Assembly: GCA_039917615.1 (NCBI GenBank)
Contig: JBDSJD010000005.1
Location: 1-64,000, forward strand
Direction: 5' to 3'
Source: ZC4RG30 sp039917615
Lineage (GTDB): Bacteria > Pseudomonadota > Gammaproteobacteria > Steroidobacterales > Steroidobacteraceae
Length of the DNA: 64,000 nt
Positions within the stretch are counted from its first letter, which is position 1. Each line of letters begins with the position of its first letter. A program made the translations under genes and the position numbers. Shown here in pieces: positions 41,222-50,134 of the stretch. The notes beneath the pieces were generated by a model that saw only the letters and a list, made by a program, of their open reading frames with translations, was not told the DNA's origin and ran no database searches.

Positions 41222-41986
41222 TTAAAGAAAATTGTTCGGCCAGATCATCGTGCGCCACATATGCGCAACCGGTGAATTGTCGAACCCCAGGCCTTCCGCA
41301 GGCTCGCGGAAATGCCGCCCGATGATGTCGGTGAAGAGGGCAGGGTCGACATCCTTGCCCTCCTGAAAGCTGTAGATGTCGTAGATCGTTATGAGTCGCG
41401 AGGTCATGTACCAGCGATGGTTGCGTGCATCCCGATGCGCCTTCTGGATGTATTCCGGCGGTTCGTAGTCGGGGCCGAAGAACTGGTTATAGGCATCGGG
41501 GTATTTGAACCCCACCGAGTCGTCGGCGAAGTAGCGCAGGGCCTGGTGATACTGCACAGCCCAGGCCACCTCCTCGCTGACATAGGGCGCAATCATCTGT
41601 GCCCCCCAATAGCCGTGATCGCTGCGGATCAATGCGCCATTGGATATATCGTGCAGCAGGCAGGCGATGACCACGGTCTCGCTCTGGCCGGCATCCAGCG
41701 CGGTCTTCGCGCTTTGCAACAGGTGACGGAAGGCGATGTCGTTGAAGCGGTAGTGGAAGAAATCCAGCAGCCGTGGTCGCTCCGGCATAACCGGCAGATT
41801 AGGATTATCGCCCATCATGAATACGGCGCCGGTGTCGAACATCTGCTTGAGCAGCGCAGGTTCCGGTTCGTGGATGCCGTCGGCCGTGAAGTTGCCCAGC
41901 GGTTGCGGCATCACCAGTCGTTTATGGTTTGCCTGCGGACATTCGGCGGGCGGCAGGAAGGCGGGCTTCTTTCGATAGGGAATCAT
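41222..41986 (-). CDS. HD-domain metal-dependent phosphohydrolase-like protein
   Basis: This 254-residue cytosolic protein has HD-superfamily metal ligands in VVIACLLHDISNGALIRSDHGYWGAQ (in pieces), followed by a later His in WAVQYHQALRYF. The upstream His of the H...HD pattern may be the one in RHLLQSAK or FHYRFND. Many relatives are annotated only as HD proteins; the substrate is unknown. The start is MIPYRKKPAFLPP (41986), overlapping the stop of the SBF-like gene (ATGA), so the two are coupled. Confidence 0.78.
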   Translation of the reverse strand: MIPYRKKPAFLPPAECPQANHKRLVMPQPLGNFTADGIHEPEPALLKQMFDTGAVFMMGDNPNLPVMPERPRLLDFFHYRFNDIAFRHLLQSAKTALDAGQSETVVIACLLHDISNGALIRSDHGYWGAQMIAPYVSEEVAWAVQYHQALRYFADDSVGFKYPDAYNQFFGPDYEPPEYIQKAHRDARNHRWYMTSRLITIYDIYSFQEGKDVDPALFTDIIGRHFREPAEGLGFDNSPVAHMWRTMIWPNNFL

Positions 41987-42942
41987 GGGGTGCGTTTCGC
42001 CTGGCGGGGTGCAATGGTGGCGCTGACCATCAGCTGCAGCTGGTGATAGATCATGATGGGCAGGATGATGGCGCCGATCTCGGCGGAGGGGAACAGCACC
42101 CGCGCCATGGGTACGCCGCTCACCAGGCTCTTGAACGAGCCGCAATACAATGCGGAACGGCGGTCCGCGGCCGTGAGTCCGATGAAGCCGGTGCTATGGA
42201 ATGCGAACAGCATGGCTACTGTCAGCAAGGTGGCGCATACGGCCACCAGCGTGAGTAGCGTACCGATGGACACCTGCGACCAGATGCCGGCAATTACCGC
42301 GGCGGAGAACGCGCTGTAAACCGACAGCAGGATGGTTAGCCGGTCGGACCAGGAAATGAGCTGCTTCTGCTTCATCGCCCAGTTGGCAAGCAGAGGACGC
42401 AACAGATGCCCGGCCACGAACGGAAGCAACAGCTGCAGCACTACCTTCCAGATTCCCGACAGCGGCGTAGCGCCGCCGCCTTGTGCGTGCAGCAATGCGC
42501 TCGCGATAAGCGGTGTCAGCGCAATGCCGAGCAGGTTGGAAGCAGCAGCAGAGGTGACGCTCGCGGCGACATTGCCCTTCGCCAGTGACGTGAAGGCGAT
42601 CGACATCTGCACCGTGGAGGGAAGCGCGCAAAGAAACAGCACACCCGCCCAGAGATTGGCGGGCAGCAGTGAGGGCCAGAGCCTTGTGAGCGCCATGCCC
42701 ACCAGCGGCGACAGTACGAAAGTGGTGCCGAGAATCAGCAGGTGCAGTCGCCAGTGCGTGAGCGCGGCGACGAGATTCTCGCGTGGCAGTTTCACGCCAT
42801 GCAGGAAGAACAGCAGTATGACGGCGGCGGTGGCCGCATTGCCGACCCAGTACGCTGTCATGCCGGAAGCCGGAAACAGCGTGGCGAGCACCACTGTTGC
42901 CAGCATTGCCGGGATGAACGGATCGGGGAGAAAGCGATTCAT
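41983..42942 (-). CDS. bile acid:sodium symporter family protein (SBF-like, YfeH type)
   Basis: This 319-residue transporter has ten hydrophobic helices. Recognisable are VILLFFLHGVKLPRENL, LCALPSTVQMSIAFTSLAKGN (the crossover motif region of SBF proteins) and VSGVPMARVLFP. Substrates of this bacterial branch are unproven; organic anions with Na+ are likely. The ATG follows the TerC stop without a gap (TAAATG), and the stop overlaps the HD gene. TerC, SBF and HD genes thus form an operon. Confidence 0.88.
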   Translation of the reverse strand: MNRFLPDPFIPAMLATVVLATLFPASGMTAYWVGNAATAAVILLFFLHGVKLPRENLVAALTHWRLHLLILGTTFVLSPLVGMALTRLWPSLLPANLWAGVLFLCALPSTVQMSIAFTSLAKGNVAASVTSAAASNLLGIALTPLIASALLHAQGGGATPLSGIWKVVLQLLLPFVAGHLLRPLLANWAMKQKQLISWSDRLTILLSVYSAFSAAVIAGIWSQVSIGTLLTLVAVCATLLTVAMLFAFHSTGFIGLTAADRRSALYCGSFKSLVSGVPMARVLFPSAEIGAIILPIMIYHQLQLMVSATIAPRQAKRTP

Positions 42943-43695
42943 TTATGGTGCGCCATGCGCGTCGCTACGATGCTGCCTGACGCGCCGCGCCCGCATGTTG
43001 AGCAGCTCGACCAGCACCGAGAAGGCCATCGAGCAGTATATGTAGCCCTTGGGAACGTGCACGCCGAAGGCCTCGGCCACCAGCATGGTGCCGATCATCA
43101 GCAGGAAGCCCAGCGCCAGCATGACCAGCGTGGGATTGTTGTGGATGAAGTTTGCCAGCGGCGTGGCGGCGAACATCATGATGCCAACCGTGACGACGAC
43201 GGCGACCACCATGATGGGGATATCGTTGGTCATGCCGACAGCCGTGATGATGCTGTCCACCGAGAAAACGATGTCGAGTACAACGATCTGGCCGATGGCA
43301 GCGGCGAGGCCCATGCGGGCGACGGGCTCGAATACGTCCGGACCGTGGCTTGCGTCCGTGTTGTGGTGAATTTCCTTGGTGGCCTTCCAGATCAGGAACA
43401 GGCCGCCTGCCATCAGGATCAGATCCCGCCACGAGAACCCGTGGTTCCATAATTCGAATACCGGGGTGGTCATCTTGACGATCAGCGCCACCATGCCCAG
43501 CAGGGCCAGGCGCATGATCAGGGCTAGCGAAATGCCCACCCGCCGGGCCACGGCCCGGTGCTCCTGGGGCAACTTGTTGGTCAGGATCGAGATGAAAATC
43601 AGGTTGTCGATGCCCAGGACCACTTCCATGGCAATCAATGTGGCCAGCGCCAGCCAGGTTGCGGGGTCGGCGGCCAGGGTCAGCAGGCTGTTCAT
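42943..43695 (-). CDS. terC: TerC family membrane protein
   Basis: This 250-residue membrane protein starts MNSLLTLAADPATWLALATL. The two acidic repeats of TerC are clear: MEVVLGIDNLIFISIL in helix 1-2 and IVFSVDSIITAVGMTND later. TerC proteins export manganese or support metal loading during protein export, and were named for tellurite resistance. It leads the three-gene operon with the SBF-like transporter and HD protein. A manganese (yybP-ykoY) riboswitch is often found upstream of terC, but I see none in the 107-base gap. Confidence 0.92.
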   Translation of the reverse strand: MNSLLTLAADPATWLALATLIAMEVVLGIDNLIFISILTNKLPQEHRAVARRVGISLALIMRLALLGMVALIVKMTTPVFELWNHGFSWRDLILMAGGLFLIWKATKEIHHNTDASHGPDVFEPVARMGLAAAIGQIVVLDIVFSVDSIITAVGMTNDIPIMVVAVVVTVGIMMFAATPLANFIHNNPTLVMLALGFLLMIGTMLVAEAFGVHVPKGYIYCSMAFSVLVELLNMRARRVRQHRSDAHGAP

Positions 43696-43801
43696 GGGTG
43701 GGGGCAGGTCTCGCGAGTTTTGCCGGATTATCGCATGTGCTACCTTCCGGGGCATTGGCCGAACCGAACCGTCCTAAAAATCAGAAGCAGGGAGTTCTAA
43801 A

Positions 43802-44731
43802 ATGTCAGACGTACGCCTGAAGCAAGGTCTGGTTGTACTCGCCGTGGCGGGTGCATTGTCGTTTGGCGCCGCCGCAGCAGCGAAGGAAAAGCCCGCGCCC
43901 GAGATTCCCAAGTGCGCCAAGCGATTCGGCACTCTGGCGGTGAAGGAGCCCGAGGTGCAGTGGTGGCGGGAGCTGGGCCTCGAATCTCCCGAAGCGCTTA
44001 TCAAGGTGTTCATCGCAGAATCAAAGTGCTTCACGTTGGTGGATCGGGGCAAGGGATTGCAGGCGGCCCAGGCCGAGCGTGCGCTTGCGGGAGGCGGAGA
44101 CCTGCGCGGAGGTTCGAACGTTGGCAAGGGTCAGATAACGGCCGCTGACTACGTACTGATCCCCGACATCGTCAACAAGAACGCGAATTCGGGCGGCAAG
44201 AACATCGGCGGCATGCTGGGCGGCCTGCTGCCTGGCGTGGCGGGCGTCGTGGCCGGCGGCATCAGCCTCAAGAGCAAGACCGCAAGCGTGGTGTTGACGC
44301 TGACCGACGTGCGTTCCACCGAACAGGTGTCGCTGGCGCAGGGCACTGCCAAGAAGACCGACCTGGGCTGGGGCGCGGGCGGCGGCGCCTTCTTCGGCGG
44401 TTTTGCTGCGGGCGGCGCCAGCAGCTACGCGAATACCGAGATCGGCCAAGTCGTGACCGCGGCGTATCTGGACGCGTACATCAAGATGGTCGCTGACGTG
44501 CAGTCCATCGCGCCGGATGCGAAGGCCGCCAATGTTTCGCAGTCGGTGACGATGGCGAAGCCGGGCAAGATGTATGAAAAGGCCGATGCCAAGGCCAAGG
44601 TCGTGCGCGATCTGGAGCCAGGGATGACGCTGTATCCCAGCGGCGAGAAAGAAGGCATCTGGTGGAAGGCTTCGGACGAACTCGGCAATGAGGGCTGGGT
44701 GCCGTCCACGCTCTTCGGCCTCGCGAAGTAA
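43802..44731 (+). CDS. CsgG-like exported protein with a C-terminal SH3-like domain
   Basis: This 309-residue protein has a signal peptide (VVLAVAGALSFGAAAAA-K). Residues about 38-230 resemble the CsgG/HfaB fold: VFIAESKCFTLVDRGKGLQAA, TAADYVLIPDIV, TASVVLTLTDVRSTEQVSLAQGTAKK (in pieces) and ITA-like glycine-rich loops (GGMLGGLLPGVAGVVAGG). Residues about 245-309 form a bacterial SH3 (MAKPGKMYEKADAKAKVVR and GIWWKASDELGNEGWVPSTLF). The fusion suggests a periplasmic or outer-membrane pore-like protein that docks on peptidoglycan. There is no lipobox, unlike CsgG. It is monocistronic with its own terminator. Confidence 0.72.
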   Translation: MSDVRLKQGLVVLAVAGALSFGAAAAAKEKPAPEIPKCAKRFGTLAVKEPEVQWWRELGLESPEALIKVFIAESKCFTLVDRGKGLQAAQAERALAGGGDLRGGSNVGKGQITAADYVLIPDIVNKNANSGGKNIGGMLGGLLPGVAGVVAGGISLKSKTASVVLTLTDVRSTEQVSLAQGTAKKTDLGWGAGGGAFFGGFAAGGASSYANTEIGQVVTAAYLDAYIKMVADVQSIAPDAKAANVSQSVTMAKPGKMYEKADAKAKVVRDLEPGMTLYPSGEKEGIWWKASDELGNEGWVPSTLFGLAK

Positions 44732-44749
44732 AGGCAATTGCGACCTAAG

Positions 44750-44788
44750 AAGGCCTCGCGCGGGAGTACTGCGCGGGGCCTTTTCTTT
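44750..44788 (+). terminator. Rho-independent terminator
   Basis: AAGGCC-TCGCGC ... GCGCGG-GGCC followed by TTTTCTTT forms a long GC stem ending the CsgG-like gene. Confidence 0.85.
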
Positions 44789-44800
44789 TAGAATGGCCGG

Positions 44801-45718
44801 ATGCAAGCGCTCTCTGCCCAGGGTCTCACCAAGACCTACAAGAATGGTGTCCACGCCCTCAAGGGCATCGATCTGGATGTGGAAGAAGGTGACTTCTTCG
44901 CGCTGCTGGGACCCAACGGGGCAGGCAAGACCACGTTGATCGGCATCGTTACCTCGCTGGTGAACAAATCCGCCGGCAAGGTGAGCGTGTTTGGTTACGA
45001 CATCGACCGTGACCTTGATCGCGCCAAGTCCTGCATCGGCATCGTCCCGCAGGAACTGAATTTCAACATGTTCGAATCGCCCGAGACCATCGTGGTCAAC
45101 CAGGCGGGCTTCTATGGTGTGGAGCGCGGACTGGCGCGAGTGCGCGCCGAGAAATACCTGAAACAGCTGCAACTGTGGGACAAGCGCAAGAGCATGGCGC
45201 GATCACTTTCCGGCGGCATGAAGCGGCGGCTGATGATTGCGCGCGCGCTCATGCACCAGCCGAAACTGCTGATCCTGGACGAGCCCACGGCTGGCGTGGA
45301 TATCGAGATCCGGCGTTCGATGTGGGATTTCCTGCGCCAGATCAATGCGGAAGGCACCACGATAATCCTGACAACCCACTATCTTGAAGAGGCGGAAAAC
45401 CTCTGCCGCAATATCGCGATCATTGATGATGGCCGCATCATTGTGCGCGACCGCATGAGCAACCTGCTGCGCAAGCTGCAGTCCGAAAGCTTCCTGTTTA
45501 CCTTGCGCAATCCGTTGGGCACGGCGCCCGCGCTGGACGGCTACGTGGTGAAGCTGGTCGATGACCACACGCTCGATATCGAGATGTCGAAAACCCAGAG
45601 CCTGAACGACATCTTCGTGCGGCTGTCCGCAATGGGGCTGGACGTGATCTCCATGCGCAACAAGGTCAACCGGCTGGAAGAAATGTTCATGCGACTGGTG
45701 GAGAGTCGCGCGCCATGA
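44801..45718 (+). CDS. ABC transporter ATP-binding protein (YadG-like)
   Basis: This 305-residue ATPase of a two-gene ABC-2 exporter has Walker A LLGPNGAGKTTL, signature LSGGMKRRL, Walker B LLILDEPTAGVD and the H-loop TTHYLEEAE. The C-terminal 80 residues form the usual extra domain of the DrrA/YadG branch. The best match is YadG, whose YadGH partner lipid or polymer is unknown. It overlaps the permease gene by 4 bases (ATGA). Confidence 0.92.
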   Translation: MQALSAQGLTKTYKNGVHALKGIDLDVEEGDFFALLGPNGAGKTTLIGIVTSLVNKSAGKVSVFGYDIDRDLDRAKSCIGIVPQELNFNMFESPETIVVNQAGFYGVERGLARVRAEKYLKQLQLWDKRKSMARSLSGGMKRRLMIARALMHQPKLLILDEPTAGVDIEIRRSMWDFLRQINAEGTTIILTTHYLEEAENLCRNIAIIDDGRIIVRDRMSNLLRKLQSESFLFTLRNPLGTAPALDGYVVKLVDDHTLDIEMSKTQSLNDIFVRLSAMGLDVISMRNKVNRLEEMFMRLVESRAP

Positions 45719-46521
45719 ACACTCAAACGCTGCCAATGTCCACCATCCGGGCGATCGGTTTCCGCACCATCATCATTCGCGAGTTCGGCCGCATCATCCG
45801 CATCTGGGGCCAGACGCTGGTGCCCTCGGCGGTGACCACCACGCTGTATTTCGTGATCTTCGGCAGCCTCGTGGGGCGCCGCATCGGCGCGATGGGCGGC
45901 CATGATTACATCGCCTATATCGCGCCAGGCCTCATCATGATGTCGGTGATCACCAACTCCTATGGCAATGTGGTGTCGTCATTCTTCGGCGCGAAGTTTG
46001 GCAAGCACATCGAGGAGCTGCTGGTCTCGCCGCTGCCGAACTGGGTGATCGTGGCTGGTTATGTCTGCGGGGGGCTGTTGCGCGGCATCATGGTCGGCCT
46101 GGTGGTGACCACCGTGGCGCTGGTATTTATATTCCTGCATTCGCATCACCTGCAGGTGCACAACATCGCAGTGGTGCTGGGTGCGGTGCTGCTGACTTCG
46201 GCGGTGTTCTCGCTGGGTGGGTTGATCAACGCGATATTCGCCAAGAATTTCGACCAGGTGAACTGGATTCCCGCGTTCGTGCTGACGCCGCTGACCTATT
46301 TCGGCGGGGTGTTCTATTCCATCGACATGCTGCCGGAGTGGGCGCAGAAGATTTCGGTGGCGAACCCCATCCTGCATATGGTCAACGCCTTCCGCTACGG
46401 CTTCCTGGGCACCAGCGATGTGAGTGTGACGGGGGCCTTCGCGATCATGATCGTCTGCGTGGTGGCCATGTACGCATGGGCGCTGGTGCTGCTGAACCGC
46501 GGGAGCGGCACGCGTGACTGA
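45715..46521 (+). CDS. ABC-2 type permease (YadH-like)
   Basis: This 268-residue permease has six helices. The ABC-2 domain is recognisable by YIAYIAPGLIMMSVITNSYGN, the motif ELLVSPLPNWVIVAGYVCGG and the late FVLTPLTYFGGVFYSIDMLPEW. It is the membrane partner of the preceding ATPase. Its 3' end overlaps the GTG of pyrF by 8 bases, so pyrimidine synthesis and export share a transcript here. Confidence 0.92.
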   Translation: MNTQTLPMSTIRAIGFRTIIIREFGRIIRIWGQTLVPSAVTTTLYFVIFGSLVGRRIGAMGGHDYIAYIAPGLIMMSVITNSYGNVVSSFFGAKFGKHIEELLVSPLPNWVIVAGYVCGGLLRGIMVGLVVTTVALVFIFLHSHHLQVHNIAVVLGAVLLTSAVFSLGGLINAIFAKNFDQVNWIPAFVLTPLTYFGGVFYSIDMLPEWAQKISVANPILHMVNAFRYGFLGTSDVSVTGAFAIMIVCVVAMYAWALVLLNRGSGTRD

Positions 46522-47338
46522 GCGCGGCGGTTTCGTCGGCCAGCTTTACGCCGCGGCGGCACGCAACAACTCGCTGGTTTGCGTGGGACTCGATCCGGAG
46601 GTTGAGAAGATTCCGGCGCAGATCCTGGCGTTGCCGCGACCCATCTTCGAGTTCAACCGGCGCATCGTCGACGCCACCGCCGAATACGCCTGCTGCTACA
46701 AGCCGCAGTTTGCGCACTATGCGGCGCTGGGCGCCGAAGACCAGCTGCTGGCAACCATTCAATACATTCACGAGAAGCATCCCGGCCTGCCGGTGATTCT
46801 CGATTCCAAGCGCGGTGATATCGGGAGCACTGCCGCCAAGTACGCGCAGGAATCCTTCGAACGTTACGGTGCCGACGCAGTCACGGTGAATCCTTATCTG
46901 GGTTCAGACTCTATCGAGCCTTATCTGAAGTGGGCTGGTCGCGGCGTGATCATTCTGTGCCGCACTTCCAATCCCGGCGCCCGCGACTTCCAGGATCTGG
47001 AATCCGGGGGCAAGCGGCTGTATCGCCACGTGGCCGAACGTGTGGCCCGTGACTGGAACACCGCCGGAAACTGCATGCTGGTGATCGGTGCGACTTATCC
47101 CGAGGAGCTTGCAGAGATTCGCGCCGTCGTCGGTGATCTGCCGTTCCTGGTGCCCGGAGTGGGGGCGCAAGGTGGTGATGTGGCTGCTGCAGTCCGTGCC
47201 GGTCGCGCTGCCGATGGCTTTGGGCTGGTGCTCAATTCATCGCGCGGCATCATCTATGCCGGCGGCGGCGAAGGGTTCGGCGATGCAGCGCGCACGGCGG
47301 CGCGCGCGCTGCGGGACGAGATCAACAAATACCGCTGA
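46514..47338 (+). CDS. pyrF: orotidine 5'-phosphate decarboxylase (type 2)
   Basis: This 274-residue enzyme makes UMP from OMP. The catalytic Lys-Asp tetrad is in ILDSKRGDIGSTA. The longer type-2 (PyrF2) layout is shown by LVCVGLDPEVEKIP at the N-terminus, VTVNPYLGSDSIEPYL and the phosphate-binding VPGVGAQGGD. The start is GTG 46514 inside the end of the permease gene. The length fits the roughly 270-280-residue mycobacterial/myxococcal type rather than the 230-245-residue enterobacterial type. Confidence 0.95.
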   Translation: MTERGGFVGQLYAAAARNNSLVCVGLDPEVEKIPAQILALPRPIFEFNRRIVDATAEYACCYKPQFAHYAALGAEDQLLATIQYIHEKHPGLPVILDSKRGDIGSTAAKYAQESFERYGADAVTVNPYLGSDSIEPYLKWAGRGVIILCRTSNPGARDFQDLESGGKRLYRHVAERVARDWNTAGNCMLVIGATYPEELAEIRAVVGDLPFLVPGVGAQGGDVAAAVRAGRAADGFGLVLNSSRGIIYAGGGEGFGDAARTAARALRDEINKYR

Positions 47339-47354
47339 ATTGCAGGCGTTCGTC

Positions 47355-48005
47355 TTACTTCTTGACCCAGGCGCCACTGGCGTTCTGGTAGTACCAGCCC
47401 GCACGCGCGCCACGCTCCACCCAGCGTCGCGCGAAAGTCTTGCGAATATCGGCCGCCCACTCGGGGTGGCCGTTCGCCCTGGCGATCTCGGTGTACAGCG
47501 TCTCGCGATCCTTGTTGTCCTGCGTGACCAGCTGGTTGATCAACGCGCGGTCAGGCAGCGCCACGCTGGCTGGATCCCGCAGTTCAATCAGTCCGGTCTG
47601 CGTCATGCCCAGGGAGCCCGCGTCGAAGAATTTCTGCAGCTGGCCGAAGCGCGCCTGCATCGAAGCGGTGATGGCGCGGATCTCGGGCGAGGAGATATCC
47701 AGATTTACGGCGTCCTGCGCCTGCGCTGCAGGGACGACGGCATACAGCACCTTGCCCAGCGCAACCACCAGCAGGTTCGACTCCTGACGGCGGAACAGCC
47801 CCGTGGGCGGCGTGACAGGTGCGGGGGCTGGTCGCGCCGCGCCGTTGGCGGAAGAGCCGGTCACCGCGTCGATGATCTGGTCCGCTGCTTTCTCGGCAGC
47901 CGCCGCCGGGAAGTACACATTGATGGTGACGCAGGCGGCGATGACAACGCTGGCCAGCGTGATCTTGGCAAGGCGTGCGACGCCGCGAAGCGGTTGGTGC
48001 GACAT
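47355..48005 (-). CDS. ydbL: YdbL/DUF1318 family lipoprotein
   Basis: This 216-residue lipoprotein starts MSHQPLRGVARLAKI with AGGAG upstream and lipobox IAAC (about residue 24). Directly after the Cys comes VTINVYFPAAAAEKAAD, a pattern typical of YnbE-like/DUF1318 lipoproteins. The C-terminal DUF1318 part includes the ending GWYYQNASGAWVKK. In E. coli YdbL is a separate periplasmic protein that tunes the YdbH-YnbE intermembrane lipid bridge. Here the lipoprotein and YdbL-like parts are one chain, and the gene follows the ydbH-like gene by 62 bases. Confidence 0.85.
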   Translation of the reverse strand: MSHQPLRGVARLAKITLASVVIAACVTINVYFPAAAAEKAADQIIDAVTGSSANGAARPAPAPVTPPTGLFRRQESNLLVVALGKVLYAVVPAAQAQDAVNLDISSPEIRAITASMQARFGQLQKFFDAGSLGMTQTGLIELRDPASVALPDRALINQLVTQDNKDRETLYTEIARANGHPEWAADIRKTFARRWVERGARAGWYYQNASGAWVKK

Positions 48006-48067
48006 GGTGGTACTCCTGGTCATGCTTGCATTGAATGCGGTGACGGCTGAACTTGGGCTGAATAGCC

Positions 48068-50134
48068 CTACTTTACCTCTATGCCCTGCGGGTTGCGCAG
48101 CGCATCGCGGACTTGCGCCAGCAATCGCGGCCAGTCCACGAGCTGGTTGTTGCCGATGATGTCGATGCGCGGCAGGCCCTTGCCCTTGACGATGTAGAAG
48201 CCGTTGCCGGCGGCACCGACACCACCCATCTGGCAGATGTCGTTGCGCAGGCGGCAGGAAAGTCCGATGCGGTCGTAGCCGAATTCGTCGAAGAATTTCA
48301 GGGCGCCGGATTGCAACGCAGCAGCTACCCCCCCGCCACCGCCGCCAATATCGGAGAGGTTCTGCACGGCACGTTGGCTGATGCGATGGCGCGAGCGGTC
48401 ACCTTTTGGAGTTGCCATCGTGAGATCGAACGCGACCGCAGTCCAGTTGAAGGTTTCAAGGCCGGTGAGGTCGACATCAAGTTTGCCGGTGATGCTGCCA
48501 AACTCGAAGGTGCTGGTGATGAGCCCAAGGTCCAGGTTGCGCGCGACAACGTCGCCGTACAGGCGGGGCCAGGCGCCAAGTGGCTCGCGCACGCGCAGGT
48601 TGCTTGCCACCATGTGACCGCTGAAGACATCTGCTTCGAGATTGCCCTGCAGGGTAAGCACTTTGTCCTTGTATGTAAGGCCTGGGACCCGGCCGGAGAG
48701 CTTGCCCGCAAATTCCGGCAGGCCTAAAGCTGTGGCAATCGGTGCCACGCTGATCGGCTCGATGAATGCATCGAATACCCCGCTCAGGGATTCAGTGCCG
48801 ATCTGTTCGGCGGAAAGCGCATTGATGAGCACCGCACCGTCAAAGACTGGCAGCCGCGCCGGCTTCGTCAGCCGGAAGTCGCGATCCTGTACCAGGAAAT
48901 CCAGACGGGAGCGGGCGCCAGCGATTCCCCAGCCGGTGGAGTTTTCCCACGCCAGCCATGAAGGTCGGGGCGGACCGGTGAGCCCTGCGGTCCAGTGCAG
49001 TTCGCTGTTCACGCCTTCGACCTTGAGAGACCGACTGACATCACTGAGCTCGAGATCACGAAGGATGAGGTCGAGCTGTGTCGGCAGGTTGTCGCGCAAC
49101 TGCACCTGCATTTCCGCGCTGCCGGTGGTGTTGAGCTGGTTGAAGGGGGTTGTGGAGAGCGACAGCTGTGCGTAGCTGGTGTACGCAGCCGGAAAGCGGA
49201 TGTCGGAAACCTGCAAGGACGCCTCTTTCACCATGAAAGGGGCGAGCGCGACTCGGGCGGTGCCAGTCACCGTGGCCAGGTCGCGCTGCACGCTGCGGAA
49301 ACTCGCGATTTCCACTGCGTCCGGTGCGTAGCTGCCGGCCAGCGTCAGCGCCAACGGGTTCTTGTCGAAGTCCAGCAGTACCGGACCTGCGAGCGCTTGT
49401 CCTTTGGTGCCGGTGATCTGCATCTCGAACGCAGTTGGCGTGCGCGCGAGATCCGCCGTCGCCCGCGCCGTGAGGAAAAGCTTCTCGCCAATCATCGTGA
49501 AGCCGGCATTCTGGAATCCGGCATCGCGCAGCGACAGGCTGATTTCGGCAGTGCGGCGTTCGCCCTGCCGCACCACGCGCGCGTCCAGGTCACCCGTACC
49601 TGCATAGGTGAGGTCGGGTACTGGCAGTTTCCTCGCCAACAGGAACTGCTTTGCCTGGGTGAGCTGCAGACCATGCAGCGCCAGTGTTGCCTGCAGTCCC
49701 GCGGCTTTGCCCGCCAGCGAAAAGCTCAATGGCGCGCCGGCGATCTGCATGCCGCCGCCAGTGGCCGCATAGGCGCCGCTGTCGCTGCGGAAGCTGGCTT
49801 TGCCTTCGATGTGGAAGCCAGGCCACAGCGTGCTGACCGCCTGCAAGCTTGCGGCGGGGCAGTCGAACACTGGTTCGCGCACCACCGGATTGGTGCAGTG
49901 AACGTGAAGCGCAGTCAGTACCCCAGTCTGCGCCTCGATGGTTTTCGGCAGCAGCAGGCGCGCTGCGCGCAGGTCAACGGTGCTGCGGTCCGCACCATGA
50001 AGCTGCAGCGTGGCATCAACATCAGTCAACTGCATGTCGGCTGCCGCGATGCTGGCCGCGCGCAAGTGGATACGATCAATCGCGTGGGCGGGCAGCACAC
50101 AACCTAGTGCGAGCCATGCCAGCGCGCGTTTCAT
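48068..50134 (-). CDS. ydbH: YdbH-like AsmA-family intermembrane lipid-transport protein
   Basis: This 688-residue protein has a signal sequence or short anchor (MKRALAWLALGCVLPAHA). It is followed by repeating beta-strand units of the AsmA/TamB type (for example LQLHGADRSTVDLRAARLLLP, VTGTARVALAPFMVKEASLQVS and LDFLVQDRDFRL). The conserved C-terminus YDRIGLSCRLRNDICQMGGV and DIIGNNQLVDWPRLL identifies YdbH. It forms a periplasmic bridge for phospholipid transfer to the outer membrane with YdbL/YnbE partners. At 688 residues it is shorter than E. coli YdbH (about 880). Its ATG overlaps the CDF gene stop. Confidence 0.85.
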   Translation of the reverse strand: MKRALAWLALGCVLPAHAIDRIHLRAASIAAADMQLTDVDATLQLHGADRSTVDLRAARLLLPKTIEAQTGVLTALHVHCTNPVVREPVFDCPAASLQAVSTLWPGFHIEGKASFRSDSGAYAATGGGMQIAGAPLSFSLAGKAAGLQATLALHGLQLTQAKQFLLARKLPVPDLTYAGTGDLDARVVRQGERRTAEISLSLRDAGFQNAGFTMIGEKLFLTARATADLARTPTAFEMQITGTKGQALAGPVLLDFDKNPLALTLAGSYAPDAVEIASFRSVQRDLATVTGTARVALAPFMVKEASLQVSDIRFPAAYTSYAQLSLSTTPFNQLNTTGSAEMQVQLRDNLPTQLDLILRDLELSDVSRSLKVEGVNSELHWTAGLTGPPRPSWLAWENSTGWGIAGARSRLDFLVQDRDFRLTKPARLPVFDGAVLINALSAEQIGTESLSGVFDAFIEPISVAPIATALGLPEFAGKLSGRVPGLTYKDKVLTLQGNLEADVFSGHMVASNLRVREPLGAWPRLYGDVVARNLDLGLITSTFEFGSITGKLDVDLTGLETFNWTAVAFDLTMATPKGDRSRHRISQRAVQNLSDIGGGGGGVAAALQSGALKFFDEFGYDRIGLSCRLRNDICQMGGVGAAGNGFYIVKGKGLPRIDIIGNNQLVDWPRLLAQVRDALRNPQGIEVK

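Noticed and set aside
43696..43801. manganese riboswitch expected before terC
   Set aside because: The 106-base gap shows none of the conserved yybP-ykoY blocks.
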